Notes under the pieces: model-generated
What the model saw: only the letters and a program-made list of their open reading frames with translations
Told to the model about the DNA's origin: nothing
Databases searched by the model: none
Program-made: the position numbers and the translations under genes
Part shown: positions 19,377 through 31,176 of the stretch, one piece after another
Layout: each line of letters opens with the position of its first letter
How positions within the stretch are numbered: the stretch's first letter is position 1
Assembly: GCA_019802505.1 (NCBI GenBank)
Contig: JAFMOC010000508.1
Span: forward strand, 110,749-174,748
Reading direction: 5' to 3'
Source: Corydoras sp. C115
Taxonomy: Eukaryota; Chordata; Actinopteri; Siluriformes; Callichthyidae
DNA: 64,000 nucleotides

Positions 19377-22300
19377 TTGAAAGGATTCGAGGTCAGCCAT
19401 GGAGCATGGCTCGTTGGGTTGCAGAACAGCGGTTCCTCGTCAATGCAAAAGTATGGCTCCACGTCTGTTCTGCTATTGTTTAACGTTGAACTCCAGGCTC
19501 TCAGCACAGACTGGTAGAACAGAGTTGTCCTTGACCAGTCCATCTCCCTCAGGTTCAGGAGGAACAGGTGTTTATCGTAGTCCAGATTCTTCATTCTCCG
19601 TAGCAGTAAACAGGTGGTACCAGCCCATGGCGGGTCTTCTCCGTAGAAAAGCCTCTGTGCTGTCTGAAGGTAGTTGTCCGGCTGTTCAGGTCGATCAGCC
19701 TCTGCCCCCCCGCCCGTCGTGTACCGTCAGGTACAGGACTGCAGCGCGGGTCCAGCGCTGTCCAGACCAGAAAAAGTCCACGATCCGTCTCTGTAGCTCC
19801 CTGATGAGTGATGCTGGAGGGTTGAGGACCGTGAGTCTGTGCCACAGCATTGAGGCTACCAGGTTGTTAACTACCAGGACTCTACCCCTGTAAGACAACT
19901 GGGGCAGAATCCATGTCCATTGAGACAACTTGGCACATACCTTCTCCATGACTGTCCCAGTTCTTGTTTTGGTATTCAGTCTTTCCTAAAAAACACACCG
20001 AGGTACTTTAACCCCGCGAACCCCCACTGGAGATTCTCAGTTAAAACAGGGGGTCTTTTATCTGTCCAATGTCCTAAAATCAAGGTCTCGCACTTACTCG
20101 AGTTTACCTGAGCGGACGATTCTCCCTTGTAGATCTTTAAAATTTCTGTAAGTGTCGAGAATGTCCTTTTGTTTTTTTTTATAAAAACGGTGAGGTCATC
20201 AGTGTAGGCGGACAGGACGAGGCTGTTCTGCAGTCCTCTGATGGACAGTCCCTGTAGCTTGGTCCTCAGTCTGTTCAACAGGGGTTCAATGATTAAACTG
20301 TAAAGCTGTCCAGAGAGGGGACAGCCCTATCTGATCCCTCTGTTCATGGTCAGAGGACTGCTCAGTCCTCCACCTATTTTTAAAATGATAGACGCCCCTG
20401 ATTATAAAAGCTTTACTTATGATAAAAACTTGCTGCTGATTCCAAAGGCTGTGAGGGTGTGGAACATGTACCCGTGATCCACCCTGTCGAAGGCTTTCTG
20501 CTGGTCTATGGAGAACAGACCCAGGTCCTGAGAACTCGTGTTACAGATGTCAATGACGTCGCGGATCAGGAACAGATTGTCCAATATTGTACGTCCGGGT
20601 ACGTAGTACGTCTCCTCGGACCGGATCACTGTGTGCATGTGATGTTTCAGTCTGTTGGACAGACACTTGGACATGATTTTATAGTCCGTGCACAACAGTG
20701 ATACCGGTCTCCAGTTCCTCAGAGAACTCTGGTCTCCCTTTTTCGGAAGGAGCGACAGAACCGCTCTGCTACTACTGGTGGGTAATCTCCTGGCGCTGAT
20801 GGAGAACTTGAATACCTCTAGCAGGTCCTCACCGATCACCTCCCAGAATTGCCGTTGAACTCCGCCGGCTGGCCGTCGATTCTGGGGGCTCGGTGCAGGT
20901 CGGTGTCCAGGGCATCAACGTGAGCGGTTCTGAGCTTCGGGAGATCCCTGAGCAGTTCTCCTGTACAGGATGGATCACAGGTGTTGGCGTTATACAGTTC
21001 GGTATAAAAGTTCACAGCCATTCGTCTCATCTCGCGGGGGTCCGCGGTCACAATTCCGTCGTCGCGCTTTAAAAACAGCATCCTGTTCGGTGGTCTCTTT
21101 GTCTGCTGTAAATTAAAAAAAGTATGCAGTGGGCGCGTCCATGTCCCTGATGCTGATGAACTGCTCTCTCAGGAGCACCCCCTTTGCCTTTTCATGCATA
21201 AAAGAATTTAAAACTTTTTTCTGTCCATGCAGTCTGTTCTTCAGGTCCTCGTTGTTGTTGAGGAGTACCACGGTGTGTAGATGTGACAGACTCCTCTCAA
21301 GTTGTTGAACTGTCCTGCTGATGGCGCCGCTGGTATGGTGGGTGAACTGCGGGCAGAACAGTTTAATCTGTATTTCGCCCATCTCCCACCATGAGATCAG
21401 GTCCTCGTATTCACCTCGCCTCAGCTGCCATTCTGTCCATAAAATTTTAAAAGCAGAGCATAACAGTTCATTCTTTAAAAGCTTCACATTAAAATGCCAG
21501 TAAAAAACAGGGCTTTTCATTAAAATGAAGCATTACATCCACCATGATAAGGTGATGATCGGAGAACCCAGTCGGAGAATTAAAAACCAAATGCACAAAA
21601 ACCACAGCTACATCTTCTTTTTCGGCGCTCGCCATTCCCTCCTCGCTGGGGCTTATTTGGTGTTCCTCCTCACCCTGGGTGTTGTTCTCACTGGACACGG
21701 CGGCTCCTCTTCGCCTCACTGCCCTGCTTTGGGACCTGGGCATATGAAGCCACCAGCTCAGGACCTGAGCGTTTGGGTTTCACCTGCTCAGGTCCGGTTT
21801 TCTGAGCAGCAGCGCCATCTTCTCTTTGTTTTGGGGTATGGCCCCCAGGTTCACCGGGGTCCTGGAGGTCACCCCTCGCTGCTCCTTGTGCTTTCGGACA
21901 CGTAGCCTTTTTGTCTCCCCACATGAGAAGCATTTCAGGATCCCCGAGCTCGCGAAGAAGTGCGGTGGAATGCGAGCACGTGATTTAAAGCCTCGCTTTT
22001 ACTTTTAAAGTTCGCCTTTTTAATTTCTCCAACGAACTTCCCATATCGCTGGAGTTCCAGCTTCAGATTGGGGATGTTCAGGGGCACGTTGTTTATCACC
22101 ACCCGGTTAGAGACCGAAACCAGCAGCGTCACAAAGTAAAAATTTCCACTTACCGTGATCCCGGTCTCGGCTAAACGCTCCACGTAGAGCCGCTCCTTCA
22201 GGAACTCCACGACCACTTTGTTCATGCGTGACGCCCCCATGATGTTCCCACAGCCCACCACCTCCCCCATCTCCAGCAGGACGTCCTCGACTGGCACCGA

Positions 22301-22385
22301 GGGGCTGGAGAGGCAGCGGACGGCGTGGCGGAGTGTGGGGTGTAGCCATGTCACTCCACCGCGCGGGATTAAACTCCCAGCGACA
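19377..22385 (-). mobile_element. Tx1-like LINE B, 5' and central part (decayed)
   Basis: Minus strand. ORF1 remnant 22354-21700. Most of the endonuclease is missing: the ORF1 linker joins endonuclease C-terminal sequence near 21595 (FNSPTGFSDHHLIM). RT follows in broken frames: 21081-20836, 20839-20417 (SRAVLSLLPKKGD, NWRPVSLL, DQQKAFDRVDHGYM) and 20278-19976 (LSAYTDDLTVF, the active site, then NSSKCETL). 19949-19695 has YRGRVLVVNNLVAS. The last readable part (19594-19380) stops at the LTR. The final C-terminus may be the piece at 10805-11100. Confidence 0.75.
21700..22354 (-). pseudogene. Tx1-like LINE ORF1 remnant (B)
   Basis: Starts MTWLHPTLR at 22354. Contains VVVEFLKERLYVERL and VVINNVPLNIPNL, the RRM-like region also seen in LINE A, then after a frame break near 21940 a knuckle-like MWGDKKATCPKAQG and a basic, proline- and glutamine-rich tail. 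Expected role is binding the element's RNA; this copy is broken. Confidence 0.6.
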
Positions 22386-22529
22386 GGGTTTTAACGATGT
22401 TTTTTAAATAGTTTTTAAATTATATTTATGCTTTTAAACTAACAGTGCTTCACCATGTGAAATGAATAAAGCAACGTGTAGAAAAAAAAACAAAGTTTGC
22501 TCTCCCACACACACACACACCCTCCCTGC

Positions 22530-22965
22530 TGTTGGAATTTATAGAACATAAAAGACATACCTTGCATTAATTTATCCTAACTGTTTGAATGTATGTAATA
22601 TATGTGATTCCATGGTTCAACTGAACATGCAAAACAGGAACAATGGGACATTCAACAGAAACAGGCCTTAAGTTCATGCCCTAGGAGGAGGCAGGAAGCA
22701 GGACCAGATGGTGGAGAAGTTTGAGATGTTTAAGAGGATGTTCTCACCAAGACAAAGGACTGCTTATGCACATAAATAGGAAAAGGACAGCCCTCCTAAG
22801 GTTTACAAACCGAAGCTGGACCTTTGAGAGTGAGAGCTCTCTCATCAATCGTGGTTGCCCGCCATTGATGATTTTTCTGTACACTTGGTTGTCTATTCAG
22901 TAACTTGCATTAAAATCTGTTTGGAACAACCTGCATCTCCGAGGCCGTTTATTGAACATCTAACA
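22530..22965 (+). repeat. Solo LTR of an endogenous retrovirus, 4-bp target duplication
   Basis: 436 bp, TGTTGGAATTTA... to ...ATCTAACA, flanked by CTGC on both sides (22526-22529 and 22966-22969). Very similar to 51055-51486 and more distantly to the LTR at 44673. Left by recombination between the LTRs of a full provirus. Confidence 0.88.
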
Positions 22966-22992
22966 CTGCTCCAACAAACTCCCAGCATGCAA

Positions 22993-22994
<2 letters not shown>

Positions 22995-23038
<44 letters not shown>
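22995..23038. repeat. (GA)n microsatellite
   Basis: About 44 bp of pure GA, next to the 3' side of the Tx1-like LINE fragment at 23329-24012. Confidence 0.9.
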
Positions 23039-23039
<1 letters not shown>

Positions 23040-23328
23040 CAACCTTTATTTTTACACTGAGATGAAAAAAAAACAAATACACCTCTTATTTAAGCATCTT
23101 ATTTTCAACAAATCTTGTCTATACTATAGGAAAAAAGTAAGGATATAGGTATAAACAGAAAAATAAAAAAATTGTAATAAATAAGTCTATTCTCATTTTC
23201 GACTGAACATAGTACCCCACCATGTGCCCACACATTACTGAAAACTAATGACCTATGAGTCATTTAAAAAAAAAAAAACCTCAATTTTCAATCTGATTTT
23301 CACCAAAATTTTAAACATTAAATCAGCG

Positions 23329-24012
23329 TCAAAAACTCAGCTGCCCTGCATTTTGTCTTTTTCTTGTCAACCAAATGGCAAGTTTGGCTTGACCCAAGAT
23401 GAAATTAACTAAAACAGAATTCTTCTGTGAGACTTGATATTTTGGACCATACACATAAAGATTTTCTGCCCAAATGTATCCGAACTTTTCACACCAGTTT
23501 TTAAGAGCAGCAAAAAGTAATTTTAGTCTTTCACAGTGCAAGAAGAGATGATCTAAGTTCTCCTCACTACCACAAAAGAGGCATTCCACACCTCTTGAGG
23601 GGTTGATGTGCGCCACGTGTCTGTTTGTGGCCACAATCCCATGTACTATTCGCCACTGTAGATCAGCTTTTCGCTTCTCTATTGGTGGCTTGTACAGTGA
23701 TTTCCAGCTGCCCCGTGGGGAAGAGCCCCGAATCATCTTCCCTGACCACCATGACTCCTTCAGTCCAACCAGAAACTTTCTGTGGAGAACCTTGATGCAG
23801 GTACAGTAAAGTGCTTTTTTGGAGGCATCCTTCAGTGTTGTCAGCTTAGATGTTGACACGTTTAGGAGAGCTGTTTCCTCTGGTTGCTTCTCCACTGATG
23901 TCGAGAGGGGTAATGATGGGGAAGACTGCCAGTCTTCCTCAAAGCTTGGCCTCAAAGCTTCCCTGAAACCAGGAGGCAGTGCTAAGTCCACCTCTCCTAG
24001 CAGTCTCTCCAT
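23329..24012 (-). pseudogene. Tx1-like LINE C, C-terminal fragment
   Basis: 227-codon open frame on the minus strand matching only the C-terminal region of ORF2. It has WRIVHGIVATNRHV, a CCHC-like zinc motif (CLFCGSEENLDHLFLHC) and NFILGQAKLAIWLTRK. It is 5'-truncated; its upstream side abuts the (AAGAT)n tail of another LINE at 24013. The frame is intact over this length, so it is younger than LINE A. Confidence 0.75.
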
Positions 24013-26778
24013 TAAGATAAGATAGATAAGATAAGATAAACCTTTATTTGTCCCACAATGGGGAAATTCAAATTTCTCAGCAGCAGATACAGAGGAGGGT
24101 GAAAACGTATCCAGTCGTTAGAAGAGATCTAAACTAGGAAAATTTTTAAATAGAGTTAGAAATCTATATATACAAGATAAAAATCTGACTTTCAAATTTT
24201 ATTTATTTACAGTCCTACAGGAATGAAATGAATCAAATATTGCACATGTGGTGTCTGATTAAGCACCAGACAGTTATTATAGTATTGTACCATCAATGAT
24301 ACATTTATTGTATCATTGATACAATAAAGGGGCTGGTTAGCTCAGTGAATAGGGTGTTGGGCTATCAATCTCAAGGTTGGGGGTTCAAATCCCAGGTCCA
24401 CTGAAGTTACCAGTGTGGGTCCTTGAGCAAGACCCTTAACCCTCATTGATCCAGGGATGTTGTGATGAACCCTGTGCTCACCTTGTAAGTCGCTTTGGAT
24501 AAAAGCGTCTGCTAAATAACCCAATTTTATTGCACAGTTATTTTTAGTTTGGTTTGGAGTGATTACTGGGAGCAGTGCTGATTGTACAGTCTAACTGCAG
24601 CAGGAATGAAGGACCTGCGGTAACGCTCCCTGACACACTTCGGATGACGTAGCCTGTCACTGAAGGTGCTGCCCAGTGCTGCTAGGGTCTCAAACATGGA
24701 GTGGGATTCATTGTCCATAAGAGTTGCTAGCTTGTATAGCATCCTCTTGTCTCCCACCACCTGCACCGAGTCTAAGCGTTCCCCCAGAACAGAGCTGGCC
24801 TTCCTAATTAGTTTGTCTAGTCTGTTCATGTCTGCATTCGTGCTGCTGCTGTTCCAGCACACCACTCCATAAAAAATGGCTGATGCCACCACTGTGTCAA
24901 AAAAGGTCCTGAGGAGTGGCCCCCGCACTCCAAATGACCTTAGTCTCCTCAGCAGATACAGTCTGCTCTGTCCTTTTTATAAAGTGCAGTGGTGTTGTCT
25001 GACCAGTCCAGTTTTGTGTTAAGGTGAACACCCAGGTACTTATAAGAATCCACCGTCTCAATGACCATTCCCTAAATGTTCACCGGTGTTGGGACAGGGC
25101 AACCGCGCCTGCGAAAATCCACCACCAGCTCCTTAGATTTTGCGGTGTTGATCTGGAGACGGTTACATGGGCACCAGTCCACGAAGTCCTGAATCACCTT
25201 TCTGTATTCCCAGTCGTCATCATCAGTGATTAGACCGACAACAGCCGAGTCATCAGAGAACTTCTGTAAGTGACAGTTCAGTGAGCTGTACTTAAAGTCT
25301 GCCGTGTACAGGGTGAAGAGGAACGGCGCCAAGACGGTTCCCTGTGGGGCCCCAGTACTGCAGACCACTAAGTCAGAAACACAGTCCCGTGCCCTCACAT
25401 ATTGTGGTCAATGTGTTAGGTAGTCCATAATCCAGTTTGTCATGTGACAGTCCATTCCGATAAAATCTTGCTTGTCCATTGCACTGGAGTAATCGAAAAA
25501 CATGATCCTCAGGGTGCTCACCTGGTTCTCCAGATGAGTAAGAGCTCTGTGGAGAAGTTAGATGACAGCATCATCCACACCAACAGGCAAACTGAAGCAG
25601 GTCCATTGATGAACTCACCAGTGGGCGGAGATGAACAAGCACCAGCCTCTCAAGTGTCTTCATCAGATGGGACATCAGTGCCACCAGCCTGTAGCTGTTT
25701 AGGTCCTTCGGATGTGGAGTACCACATGAAGTTTTCCACAGCTGTGGAACGCGTACCAGGTTGAGGCTCATGTTGAACATTTATTCAGCGATTCCACTGA
25801 GCTGGTCGGCGCAGCACCTCAGAAGCCTGGAGCTGATGCCATCAGGACCTGCAGTCTTTCTTGGCTTCATCTTCCTGAGCTCATTTCTCACCTGGATGGT
25901 TGAAAGGGTCAAATTGGTACATGGGGGTGGAAAGTGATCAGGTGTTCCAGATGTCTGTAAGCTGTTTCTGGAAGCAGTGGGTGGTGGCTGTGAACTGGCT
26001 GATGTGCTAATGAGGATGTCCGTGAGGGTGATGGCCGGATCGTACACTTTAGTCGTTGAAGACAATGGCTGAAGTAGAGGTGTCAGGGTCATTGGAGGTG
26101 AGTGATCAAACCTATTGAAAAACAGATTTAGGTCTTTCACCCATTTCGGTCCCCCACCACCTGGGTGTCTGGTTTCTTGAGATGGCTTTGAGGCCTTTCC
26201 AGATCCCACTGACATTGTTCTGCTGCAGCTGGTCATCAATTCTTCTCCTGTACTTGGCTTTTCCCTCACGGATCTTCCTTCTTAGCTCCTTCTGTACAGT
26301 TTTCAGCTCCTTTCTGTCTTCTGAATTAAAAGCTCTCTTCTTATCTTTTAGGAGAGATTTAATCTCAGGGTTGATCCATGGTTTGTTATTGGAGAAACAC
26401 AGAACCGTTTTGGTGGGTACAGTGTTCCCCACACAAAAGTCTATGTAGTCTGTGATGCAGTGTGTGAGATTGTCCATGTCCTCCCCATGAGGATCACACA
26501 GTACTTCCCACATAGTTGAATTGAAACAATCTTTCAGCGCCTCCTCGGTTTCTTCAGACCATTTCTTCCATTGTTACAATGGGTTTCCATTGTGTATAAA
26601 GAGGTTTATACACAGGTTGGAGATGAACCATGTTGTGATCCGACTTGCCCAGGGGAGGGAGGGGTGCAGAGCTATATGCCTCCTTGGTGTTGCAATATAT
26701 TCGCATTCTAAAGGAATTGTCCAAAATCTGTCTTCTAATTGGACAAGTAACTTCATAATGTGTGAAGGTGGGCATTAG
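24013..26778 (-). mobile_element. Non-LTR retrotransposon (L2/Jockey-like), 5'-truncated
   Basis: Minus-strand pieces in the expected order: an endonuclease end (SDHNMVHL, ~26650), a linker (NNKPWINPEIKSLL, ~26400), the RT start (MKPRKTAGPDGISSRLL, ~25850), RT fragments (25780-25571), GAPQGTVLAPFLFTLYTADF followed by FSDDSAVVG (25398-25072, the second catalytic block as SDD rather than ADD) and a C-terminal ERYRRSFIPAAVRLYN (24928-24563). The 3' UTR ends in a CCCCATTGTGGG hairpin and an (AAGAT)n-like tail (24013-24042). Several frame breaks. The same 3' end recurs at 60012-60480. Confidence 0.75.
24329..24519 (+). mobile_element. tRNA-derived SINE inside the LINE 3' UTR
   Basis: The head looks like a tRNA gene: A box TTAGCTCAGTGAATAGG and B box GGTTCAAATCC, but the acceptor stem does not close. 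The 3' part has GTCGCTTTGGATAAAAGCG and TCTGCTAAAT, the stem-loop tail shared by many fish SINEs and their LINE partners. Compared with 60340-60370 it is clearly inserted in the LINE UTR. Confidence 0.8.
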
Positions 26779-27529
26779 AAGATAGAGAAGACTGTGGTTG
26801 AAATCCCCGGACTATCAGAAAAGGACTTGTGGATGTTTTGTCTTTAGTTGTTGCTTTCATCCGAATGGATGACGTCACATGCAGCCACAGCACTAGCAGA
26901 GGGAGGCACAGTACACAGCGATCGCGATAGCGTGCGATTTGAATTACGGGAGGTTGCGGTCGCATGCTAAGCTGGTTCAACATCCTTGCAAAAGATTTGC
27001 CTTTTAATAGTATTTGATAGGGAGTATTTTTACACCATCTTTGCCATTCACAGATACTGCCATTGTGCCTCCTCCATTCTCTTGAGGTATCTCTGTCGTT
27101 CTGTCTGCATCGTATGTTTTAAAGCTGTCCATGAGATCAGACACGTGTCCGGCGTTAAAGCGTTAGCTATGCGTCTTCGTATCTCAGCCATGACGCTACA
27201 TCCTTGCAATACTCTGTCGTGCCGGGTTAGGCCGTTAGCTCATACAAATGGTCTTATTGGAAAATATCTTTTGTTTCCCATGATGATGAGGGGAGAACCC
27301 TCTATACCGTTCTCGGATGACGCTGCGTAGAAAGCGCACGGCCCCGCGTATCTTCCTTCAGCTCGCTGGGGGGATGTCGGCTCTCACGCGGGTAGCACCG
27401 CTGTGAATCCGAAGCGCCAGTTTATTTCCCGGGGTAACGATGGCTCCGTGGCAGTGCGAAGTCCGCACATACTGCGTCAAAAACACGACAAAAGCGCGCT
27501 CTGCGCCAAAATAAACTGCCAAAGATCTT
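26779..27529. other. No recognisable gene
   Basis: Moderately GC-rich in the second half (27280-27530). I see no credible exon or transposon domain. 27340-27530 may be decayed sequence belonging to the mini-element remnant that follows. Confidence 0.35.
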
Positions 27530-27665
27530 CATTTTAACAAGCTGTACGGAGCGTCCGTCCAAACTCCTCAGTGTTCAGGAAAGTTATATGGGCAGAATAT
27601 GCCCATACAGGTAAGAGCCCTCCTCGTCAAAGAAATCTCAAAGATCGAAAGCTCCTCTGCGCAGA
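27530..27665 (-). pseudogene. Third, degraded copy of the mini-element ORF
   Basis: Read on the minus strand the DNA aligns with the conserved centre of the ORFs at 2393-3034 and 14206-14574 (ALCAEE block, then TGGGCATATTCTGCCCATA, then GAGGAGTTTGGACGGA), with frameshifts and at least one stop. LTRs are not clearly recognisable around it. Confidence 0.6.
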
Positions 27666-29400
27666 GCGCCTTGTCCATTTTAACATGAGATCAGTCATCA
27701 TGTGAGGTCAGTTTCCGATTTATTCTCTTTATTTAGAATGTCCGGTGACGGCGTGGCTGTGTAGTGTGTGCACGGACAGAGAAGGCTCAGGAGTACGGTC
27801 TCCGCCCCCACAATTCTGTTTGTGTGTAGCTTCGTCCGGTCTGTGGCACATTTCTGACTTGCAAATTGACTGTTGATCGTTTGTTCTGTGTCCCCGCCTA
27901 CCTCGGGATAAACTTGGACTGCCTAAGAGCAATCGCAATACAGCACATCACTGCTTTAAAAAAATGCATGGACACCACCTTGCACGCAGGTGCAAAATGG
28001 CACCTGTCCCTCGTTTTGTTTAATTGTTTGTAGTTGGGTGAAAGCAAAGTTTTGGTACAACCGTTTAGTTCGTTTTGATTTATACTTATAAAACGTAAGT
28101 TGTGCAACGTCTTTGTTTGAGTTTTCACCGTTGTTATTGGTGTCCCCACACCAAAAAATATCCTTTTGGACCCGTGTCTCAAAACTCTCCTTCCGCGTTC
28201 AACCACGGTTATTAACTTAAACACCGACCCACGTACAGGTCGTATTTCCGTGGAGCATTTCCAAAAGAAACACGACGCACGCATTTTTCCCCGCGTGGTT
28301 GGTATCCCGGGAGCGCTCCTAGGTGCGAGCGGCTGAACGCAAGCTGTACCTCCGCGTTAGCCGCCCTCCTCCGGGGAAAACGGACATGCTACACACCTAA
28401 GGATAAGGCTGCTTTAAATAGAGTGACGTCACTTTCAAAAAAGGTTTATTAGTTTAGTTAAAAAAGCGCAATTTATTCTTTATTTAGACTTTAATTAAAC
28501 ATCCTGTGTATTTCTATAGAGCATGGTCTCATATGCAGCTGAACCGTGGGATCTAAACCAAAATATGCTGAACATTTGACAGAAGGAATCACAGAACCAT
28601 GGAAAATGTTGTGTATCATCATTATAACATTGGGTTCCCAATTATTGCTCGTCTGAGAGCCACATTCTATATTACATGTGATCACTCACAGTGAGGTCAG
28701 TTTCATTTAAAATTTTTAGCTTACATTTAGACACACATCAAACAGACACACCAACTATATACACACATGCTCATGCAATACAACACACACCAAGGCTTCC
28801 TCCCAGATCACACGATATCTGCTATTACTCTGTCCCATCGTTTTTCCTCTAAGAGCTAATTGGTTCAGATGTTCCAGATTAAAGTCTGGTGCTGCTGTCC
28901 ATTTTTACTGGTGTTCGTTATAAACCACCTTGTATACTGATAACCTGAGTACTAATCAGACCAATTAAAGACCTTTTAGATACAACAACCTAGTACTGAC
29001 AATCATCTTATTAGGAGATGAAAGAAAAAAAGTTCTGATAAAAAAACTGGGTAATTCTTGTCTTTGAAACAGACGTCAATATGAATTTAGTTTTGTCGAT
29101 TAGTTTCATTTAAAAATAAAGGTTATCAATTTCACTGCCCCCTATAATATAGAAGAAAATACATGCAGTTACAGGGGAGTATGTGTGTGTGGTTTAGGAT
29201 ATGATATAAGAGACAGTGAGAAAGTCATGTGACGTACAGAAGGTCTCTTAAATGTATGCGAAATGATAGGATGTGGTAGAGAGGTGAAGAAAGAGTGTGA
29301 GTATTAAGGTTTTAGAATGCAGGAGTGATTTGATAGACGAGTATGACGAGCACGAGACAAGTAAGACCTGCGATGTTCTACCTGGCAGAAGCTAACTCTT
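27666..29400. other. No recognisable gene; possible LTR debris near 27980-28400
   Basis: 27984-28010 contains an inverted repeat CAGGTGC...GCACCTG followed by TCCCTCG, like the LTR head of mini copy B, but the rest is too diverged to assign. The remainder is AT-rich with no coding signal. Confidence 0.35.
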
Positions 29401-29785
29401 TAAATTTTTTAAAAGACAGAAAGAACGAGCGATGCAAAAGTAATCGTCTCGGTATACTTATTTATTGAGAACAAAGAAAACTTCATGAACACCGTCAGTA
29501 ACTCACGCTGGCCAACGGGTCTGCCTCCCTCACTATCAGGTGCTGATGAGCCTCCGTGTTGCTGAATAAGACACCCCCCCCCCCCCCCCGAGGAGGGGCC
29601 TGGGGCATATATCCTTACGTCTAGTTCCCGCCCCGAAAAAAGCCAATCAAACTTATTTTTTAAATCAGCCACTCCAAGCACAGAGGTTTTGTTCAAATCT
29701 AGCTGGCCCCACCCCACTTCCCAATGGCAGCAAGACCATACTAAAGTCTTTGATCTGAATAAAATTTTCTCTATATGCAAAATTT
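29401..29785 (-). repeat. Diverged LTR of the TGTCAGGA/TCCTAACA family
   Basis: Shares several blocks with 11101-11487 and 19026-19376 (AGACAGAAAGAACGAGC, CAGTAACTCACGCTGGCCA, AGCCAATCA). It contains a 17-bp C run at about 29574-29590. Ends and target duplication are unclear. Confidence 0.65.
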
Positions 29786-30503
29786 AAATTGTATAAAAAA
29801 GTACTCTGACCACATGATTGAAGGAAGCTTTTCAGCATCAGATGATAAAATCATTTGTGATTGTCTCTGATGGGGTGGGATCATATAGAATATTAAATAA
29901 TCGGCGTATGTTTAAAAATAATTGCCTGTGTTTAATAAATCCAGTTTGATCATCTGAGACTATAGATGGCAAAATAATTTCTAATCTCTGAGCAATGTCA
30001 CAACTCGTGGGTAAAGAGTGGTCTGGAGACGAGGATGCAGAACAGTTAGTTTTTATTGATACGCAAGGCAGAGGTAGGGTTATGCAGGAGGAGTATTGGT
30101 TGGTAGGGGTGTTGCCAACTAGATCCAGGCCGAGGTGTGGAACCTGGAACGGAGGACTGGGCAGAGCACAACACCGAGCAAAAGAACAAACCAATAAAAC
30201 AAGATACACAGATATAAGTAATACGCTGTAGAAAAAGAACCCTACACTGGCTATGCGTGATGAAACAGGGAAAAGTCTAGTGAGGTTGTCTTTAGTAGAC
30301 AAAATAACAAAACCTATGATAGAAACGATAGGCGTGTCAACGAGAGTGCTAGACCAAACCCTGAAGGAAGAATACGTGTGGAAAGTGCTAAAAGAGATTC
30401 GGTGAACTGAACGGAACGACGAGCGGCTCAAAACGAAACTGAAACACACAAGGGGAGGGGAGACAGCGAGATGGTTAATACACAGGGGAGGAAACAATGT
30501 TAG

Positions 30504-31148
30504 TGTTACACATTCCCGTTCACGCCCCTCCGCTCCGCTCGCTCCTGCTCACACACCCACTTCACCGACACGCCCACGTCCCGCTGCTGCACGCGCCGTA
30601 CCGCACACACCCATCTCCACACCGGTTTCTCATTCCACTAATCACAGATCGCCCTCTCCCGATTATTAGGTGCAGGTGTGCTTCACTGACGACAGCGTCC
30701 TTTTAAGCCGCCGGTCCGGATCCATCGGCGCAAAGTTTTTTGATCGACACCACGTTGATGCACGCTGCATACTGCGATCCCGATCCGCTCCTGTTTGTAG
30801 CATCCTGTCTGTTTTCTGGCGAGACTGGCTCTTGTTTATTCTGACTCGCGACTCTTCCCCAGGATCGCTCACCACGAGAGGAATAACCATCTCGGGTACT
30901 GCGCCGTGTATCCATCGACCCCTCTCTCACGTCCGCACGCCACGCCTCTCAGACGCCGCTTCGTCGTGAGCCGTTTTTTTTCTGCCGACAGAGGGAGGTA
31001 GTTTTCTATATGTTTAGATTGACCTGTTCTGATTTTTTGGTTTTGCTATTATCCCGCTTGGAGGAAATTAAACATCGTGTTCTACATTTCAACACGACTC
31101 TCTCTCTAATTTTTCTCCGGCAACGGGACGCTCAGCACAAGTGTGACA
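30504..31148 (+). repeat. Chromovirus 5' LTR
   Basis: Starts TGTTACACATTCCC and ends AGTGTGACA. A TATA-like TTTTAA (30701) lies 29 nt upstream of GCAAAGTTTT (30730-30739), the predicted RNA 5' end. The 3' LTR has GCAGAGTTTT at this place. Confidence 0.9.
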
Positions 31149-31149
31149 T

Positions 31150-31159
31150 AAAACTCTGC
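31150..31159 (+). promoter_or_regulatory. Chromovirus self-primer binding site
   Basis: AAAACTCTGC, one base after the LTR, is the exact reverse complement of GCAGAGTTTT in the 3' LTR (35780-35789); the 5' LTR copy has one mismatch. There is no tRNA-type site. Self-priming is established for Tf1 and proposed for sushi-like chromoviruses. Confidence 0.7.
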
Positions 31160-31176
31160 CCATACCAAACAACAGC

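Noticed and set aside
21525..21905. 126-codon + strand ORF with a membrane-like start
   Set aside because: It is antisense to Tx1-like LINE ORF1/endonuclease sequence, which explains the open frame.
24329..24403. Possible tRNA gene
   Set aside because: A and B boxes are present but the acceptor stem does not pair, and the sequence continues into a SINE body and tail.
27984..28400. Full LTR of the mini element in + orientation
   Set aside because: Only the hairpin and seven following bases match; no LTR end, TATA spacing or ORF in the same orientation could be found.
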